From assembly GCA_045546735.1 (NCBI GenBank), contig JAZQDJ010000098.1, forward strand, positions 1 through 8,657: 8,657 nucleotides of DNA. The letters are read 5' to 3'. Positions 6,758 through 8,657 of this stretch are shown here, piece after piece. The translations under genes and the position numbers were made by a program. Source of the DNA: SVFI01 sp045546735. GTDB taxonomy: Bacteria > Bacillota > Clostridia > Lachnospirales > Lachnospiraceae. Position 1 is the stretch's first letter. Each line of letters starts with the position of its first letter. The notes under the pieces were generated by a model. It did no database searches. It saw only the letters and a program-made list of their open reading frames with translations, and was not told the DNA's origin.

Positions 6758-8005
6758 TTACGAATTATTAGAAGTATTCGTTATCATCTGACGATATTCT
6801 TTTGGAGTTTTGCCAATCATTTTTTTGAACATTTTAGTAAAGTAATTGACATCAGGGATTCCGCAATAAGTGGCTATCGTCTGTACTTGCATATCAGTTG
6901 AGTTTAAAAGGAAAATGGCATGTTCAATCCGCTTGCGGTTGACGTATTCTGTCAGGGTGGAACCGGTTTCTTTTTTAAATAAAGTAGAAAGGTAACTCGG
7001 ATTCACATTATGCAGGGCAGCTTCGGTTTTTAAACTTAAATCTGCGGTCAAATCATAATTGATGTCCGTAATTACTTTTCTTACGAGCATCGAATAACAT
7101 TTCAGGGAATGGTTTTTTACAAGCAGACAATATTTGCGCACCATTTCTTTGGTTAAATTGTTATAAGAGGCATGAGAAGTAATGAGTTCGATTTTACGCG
7201 CATATTGTGATGAAATGGCGTCAATTTGTACCGGGTGTACTGCGGCTTTTTCTGCTGCCTTACGGAGCAGAGTGTTCATAATAATACCGTAATTTTTCAA
7301 GTCACGGATTGGGTTGTCAGTGCGCATTTCCATTTGCATAGATGAAAATTGGGAAAGAATCAATTCGGCTTTATGGAGACTGCCGCTTGTAACAGCCTGT
7401 AATAATTTTCCTTCCAATTCATAACGCTGTTCCATGAGTTGAATATTAATTTGAGCGTCGTCCGGCATTTGTTCCGGGAGAGGTATAAAAGTATCAGGAA
7501 CAGAGTTTGCGAAGAATTCTTCGTCAACAATAGAAAAATTGTCCGCATTGCCCCAAAGGCATTCACCGAGTGTGTATAGCAAAGTAAGAATTGTGTTCTC
7601 GTCCTGAACCAGCGGAAGAGAAGTATAAAAATTCTCTAATTGGTCAATATTAGCAGGGGAGACGCTAAAACGCTCGGCAAGTTCCAAAATTTCAGCTTTT
7701 GTAACAGGTGACAAAATGTAGGGGCCGATATAAATAAAGGTGCTTACGGTCTCTGTTGGAAGACGGAATAAGATAAACTGGCACAGTAAGGTATTTTTCA
7801 TACGGTAAAAGGTGTTTGGTGCGCAGTGTTCGTCAATCGTTTGGAAAATGCTATGTGCATCATAACTGTAGTTTAAAATATCTTCCAAACCGACACTCGG
7901 GGCAGAAGAAAATACTTCCGGATTTTCATCTGTAATATAGCGCATTCTTATACGTGAATGTTGTAATATTTTTTCAGCAAAAATCAGTTCTCTGTCGAAA
8001 TTCAT
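6758..8005 (-). CDS. AraC-family transcriptional regulator, likely control of hexuronide uptake and use
   Basis: This 415-residue protein ends in a clear AraC/XylS DNA-binding domain (about 310-408): the first helix-turn-helix is in ALHNVNPSYLSTLFKKETG, then TEYVNRKRIEHAIFLL, and the second is in QTIATYCGIPDVNYFTKMFKK, ending with GKTPKEYR. The first 300 or so residues have no cupin pattern, response-regulator Asp motif or membrane segment that I recognise; they look mixed alpha/beta up to about 150 (FIYIGPYIL at 90-98) and largely helical from about 185 to 310. The ATG at 8005 is chosen because AAAGGAG (8011-8017) lies five bases upstream; an in-frame ATG at 8119 would add 38 residues running into the promoter region. 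The gene is divergent from the symporter gene and convergent with the glucuronate operon, so activation of one or both by a uronide is likely, but the ligand is inference. Confidence 0.93.
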   Translation of the reverse strand: MNFDRELIFAEKILQHSRIRMRYITDENPEVFSSAPSVGLEDILNYSYDAHSIFQTIDEHCAPNTFYRMKNTLLCQFILFRLPTETVSTFIYIGPYILSPVTKAEILELAERFSVSPANIDQLENFYTSLPLVQDENTILTLLYTLGECLWGNADNFSIVDEEFFANSVPDTFIPLPEQMPDDAQINIQLMEQRYELEGKLLQAVTSGSLHKAELILSQFSSMQMEMRTDNPIRDLKNYGIIMNTLLRKAAEKAAVHPVQIDAISSQYARKIELITSHASYNNLTKEMVRKYCLLVKNHSLKCYSMLVRKVITDINYDLTADLSLKTEAALHNVNPSYLSTLFKKETGSTLTEYVNRKRIEHAIFLLNSTDMQVQTIATYCGIPDVNYFTKMFKKMIGKTPKEYRQMITNTSNNS

Positions 8006-8010
8006 AAATA

Positions 8011-8017
8011 CTCCTTT
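8011..8017 (-). promoter_or_regulatory. Ribosome binding site that fixes the araC-type regulator start
   Basis: On the minus strand AAAGGAG is followed by five bases and the ATG at 8005-8003. This decides against the ATG at 8119, which has no comparable site and would give a hydrophobic extension not typical of the family. Confidence 0.8.
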
Positions 8018-8059
8018 GGTGGATAAATTCTCGATATATTTATTTGTGATTTTGGAAAT

Positions 8060-8088
8060 ATTATCGTACAATTTTTGCTTCATTGCAA
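8060..8088 (-). promoter_or_regulatory. Candidate sigma-A promoter of the AraC-family regulator
   Basis: On the minus strand TTGCAA (8088-8083) is followed by a 17-base spacer and GATAAT (8065-8060). This is a fair -35/-10 pair with ideal spacing, and its start point would give a leader of about 45-50 nt. It was found by eye in AT-rich DNA, so chance matches are possible. Confidence 0.5.
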
Positions 8089-8112
8089 GTATTGGTAAAA
8101 AAAATACGATAA
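8061..8112. repeat. 8-bp inverted repeat, candidate operator in the divergent region
   Basis: TTATCGTA (8061-8068) and TACGATAA (8105-8112) are exact inverted copies, 36 bases apart. Each arm overlaps a candidate -10 box, one on each strand, and the self-complementary TTGCAA (8083-8088) lies within one base of the centre. The CG-containing arms stand out in otherwise very AT-rich sequence. A binding site for the adjacent AraC-type regulator is an inference; AraC-family sites are often direct repeats, so another regulator is possible. Confidence 0.4.
8083..8110 (+). promoter_or_regulatory. Candidate promoter of the GPH symporter gene (first option)
   Basis: On the plus strand TTGCAA (8083-8088), a 16-base spacer and TACGAT (8105-8110) form a moderate -35/-10 pair. 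It shares its -35 hexamer with the opposing candidate promoter, since TTGCAA is its own complement. The leader would be about 73 nt. Confidence 0.3.
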
Positions 8113-8133
8113 AACCCAATAATAATACTCATA

Positions 8134-8139
8134 TATAAT
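8134..8139 (+). promoter_or_regulatory. Candidate -10 box of the GPH symporter gene (second option)
   Basis: A perfect TATAAT lies about 51 bases before the symporter ATG, but the place 17 bases upstream (AAAACC, 8111-8116) is a poor -35. That would suit an activator-dependent promoter, as expected with an AraC-type regulator, and the candidate operator arm at 8105-8112 would then overlap the -35 position. In DNA this AT-rich the match may be chance. Confidence 0.35.
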
Positions 8140-8173
8140 TATTAAATTATGATAAACTTTTATTCAAATAGAG

Positions 8174-8180
8174 AAGGAGG
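8174..8180 (+). promoter_or_regulatory. Ribosome binding site of the GPH symporter gene
   Basis: AAGGAGG is a full-strength site ten bases before the ATG at 8191, separated from it by a T-rich spacer. Confidence 0.85.
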
Positions 8181-8190
8181 GTTTTTTCTT

Positions 8191-8657
8191 ATGAAAGATA
8201 CAAATGTAAAACCTTTTGGCATTAAGGATAAACTGGGTTACATGTTCGGTGATTTCGGTAATGATTTCACATTTATCCTTTCTACCATGATTTTAACCAA
8301 ATTTTACACAGACGTTATGGGTGTGTCAGCGGCGGTTGTCGGAACAATCATGATGCTTGCCCGTTTCGTTGATGCTGTTACAGATGTTACGATGGGGCGT
8401 ATCTGTGACCGCAGTAAAGTGACACCGGCAGGTAAATTTAAACCGTGGATTCTTCGTATGTGTATTCCGGTAGCTCTTGCATCGTTCCTCATGTATCAGA
8501 GCGGACTTGCAGGACTTCCTACAACAGCAAAGGTTGCATACCTTGCAATCACATACTTGCTTTGGGGTTCTTTCTGTTACACAGGTATCAATATTCCGTA
8601 CGGTTCTATGGCATCTGCGATTTCAGCAGAGCCAGGAGAAAGTCGGATCGTAGCCAT
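8191..8657 (+). CDS. GPH-family sugar:cation symporter, N-terminal part (runs off right edge)
   Basis: The first 155 residues of an MFS-type transporter of the glycoside-pentoside-hexuronide:cation symporter family are visible; the full protein would normally be about 450-500 residues. Family marks are KLGYMFGDFGNDFTF (14-28) at the first membrane segment, then DAVTDVTMGRICDRS (61-75) and GKFKPWI (81-87), the conserved cytoplasmic loop between the second and third segments. Hydrophobic segments lie roughly at 24-43, 46-65, 88-107 and 114-135. It sits in the cytoplasmic membrane and by context probably imports glucuronides or free hexuronate with Na+ or H+. E. coli UidB, the glucuronide carrier, belongs to the same family, but substrate cannot be read from this fragment. 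It is divergent from the AraC-type gene and likely under its control. Confidence 0.9.
   Translation, partial: MKDTNVKPFGIKDKLGYMFGDFGNDFTFILSTMILTKFYTDVMGVSAAVVGTIMMLARFVDAVTDVTMGRICDRSKVTPAGKFKPWILRMCIPVALASFLMYQSGLAGLPTTAKVAYLAITYLLWGSFCYTGINIPYGSMASAISAEPGESRIVA

Noticed and set aside
6714..6791. Small plus-strand reading frame of 25 codons (MKSDTRDMF...) after uxaC, with GAGAAGG upstream at 6696-6702.
   Set aside because: Its coding bases are the terminator hairpin and then the antisense of the regulator's end; the spacing from the putative binding site is long (11 bases). The hairpin explains the sequence better.
8006..8119. Upstream in-frame ATG at 8119 for the AraC-type regulator, adding 38 residues.
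   Set aside because: It would place coding sequence across the candidate promoters, whereas the ATG at 8005 has AAAGGAG five bases upstream.
8135..8150. Small AT-only inverted repeat ATAATT-ATTA-AATTAT before the symporter gene.
   Set aside because: Such symmetry is common by chance in DNA of this composition and the stem would be weak; it has no T tract or other terminator feature.

Overview
The window reads as part of a low-to-mid GC Firmicute chromosome, most likely a gut Clostridium-type organism of the Lachnospiraceae. This rests on strong AAGGAGG-type ribosome binding sites, AT-rich intergenic DNA, the Firmicute-style UxuB, KdgK and UxaC sequences, and an AraC regulator next to a GPH sugar symporter. 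No mobile element, RNA gene, CRISPR array or prophage gene is visible.

Positions 1-6684 carry a tightly packed plus-strand operon for D-glucuronate use. It starts off-window with a GH2 glycosidase, probably a beta-glucuronidase, of which only the C-terminal 294 codons are here. Then come mannonate dehydratase (uxuA), fructuronate reductase (uxuB), KDPG aldolase (kdgA), 2-keto-3-deoxygluconate kinase (kdgK) and glucuronate isomerase (uxaC). Within the uxuA-to-uxaC set the gaps are 0, 1, 1 and 16 nt, so the genes are probably co-transcribed and translationally coupled. The order of reactions is: the GH2 enzyme releases glucuronate, UxaC makes fructuronate, UxuB makes mannonate, UxuA makes 2-keto-3-deoxygluconate, KdgK makes KDPG, and KdgA yields pyruvate and glyceraldehyde-3-phosphate. 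The chain is complete for the glucuronate branch. The galacturonate-branch enzymes UxaA and UxaB are not in the window.

A strong 13-bp hairpin at 6717-6752, with A and T tracts on both sides, closes the operon and also ends the convergent regulator gene. From 8005 down to 6758 on the minus strand lies an AraC-family regulator with an unrecognised N-terminal region of about 300 residues. It is divergent from a GPH-family cation symporter that starts at 8191 and runs off the right edge. The 185-bp region between them is AT-rich. It holds candidate back-to-back promoters sharing a self-complementary TTGCAA, flanked by an 8-bp inverted repeat that overlaps both candidate -10 boxes, a reasonable operator candidate.

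I see no wholly new system. The most notable items are the methionine-rich C-terminal tail of the GH2 enzyme, the symmetric divergent control region, the regulator's unknown sensor region, and an altered active-site spacing in UxuB.
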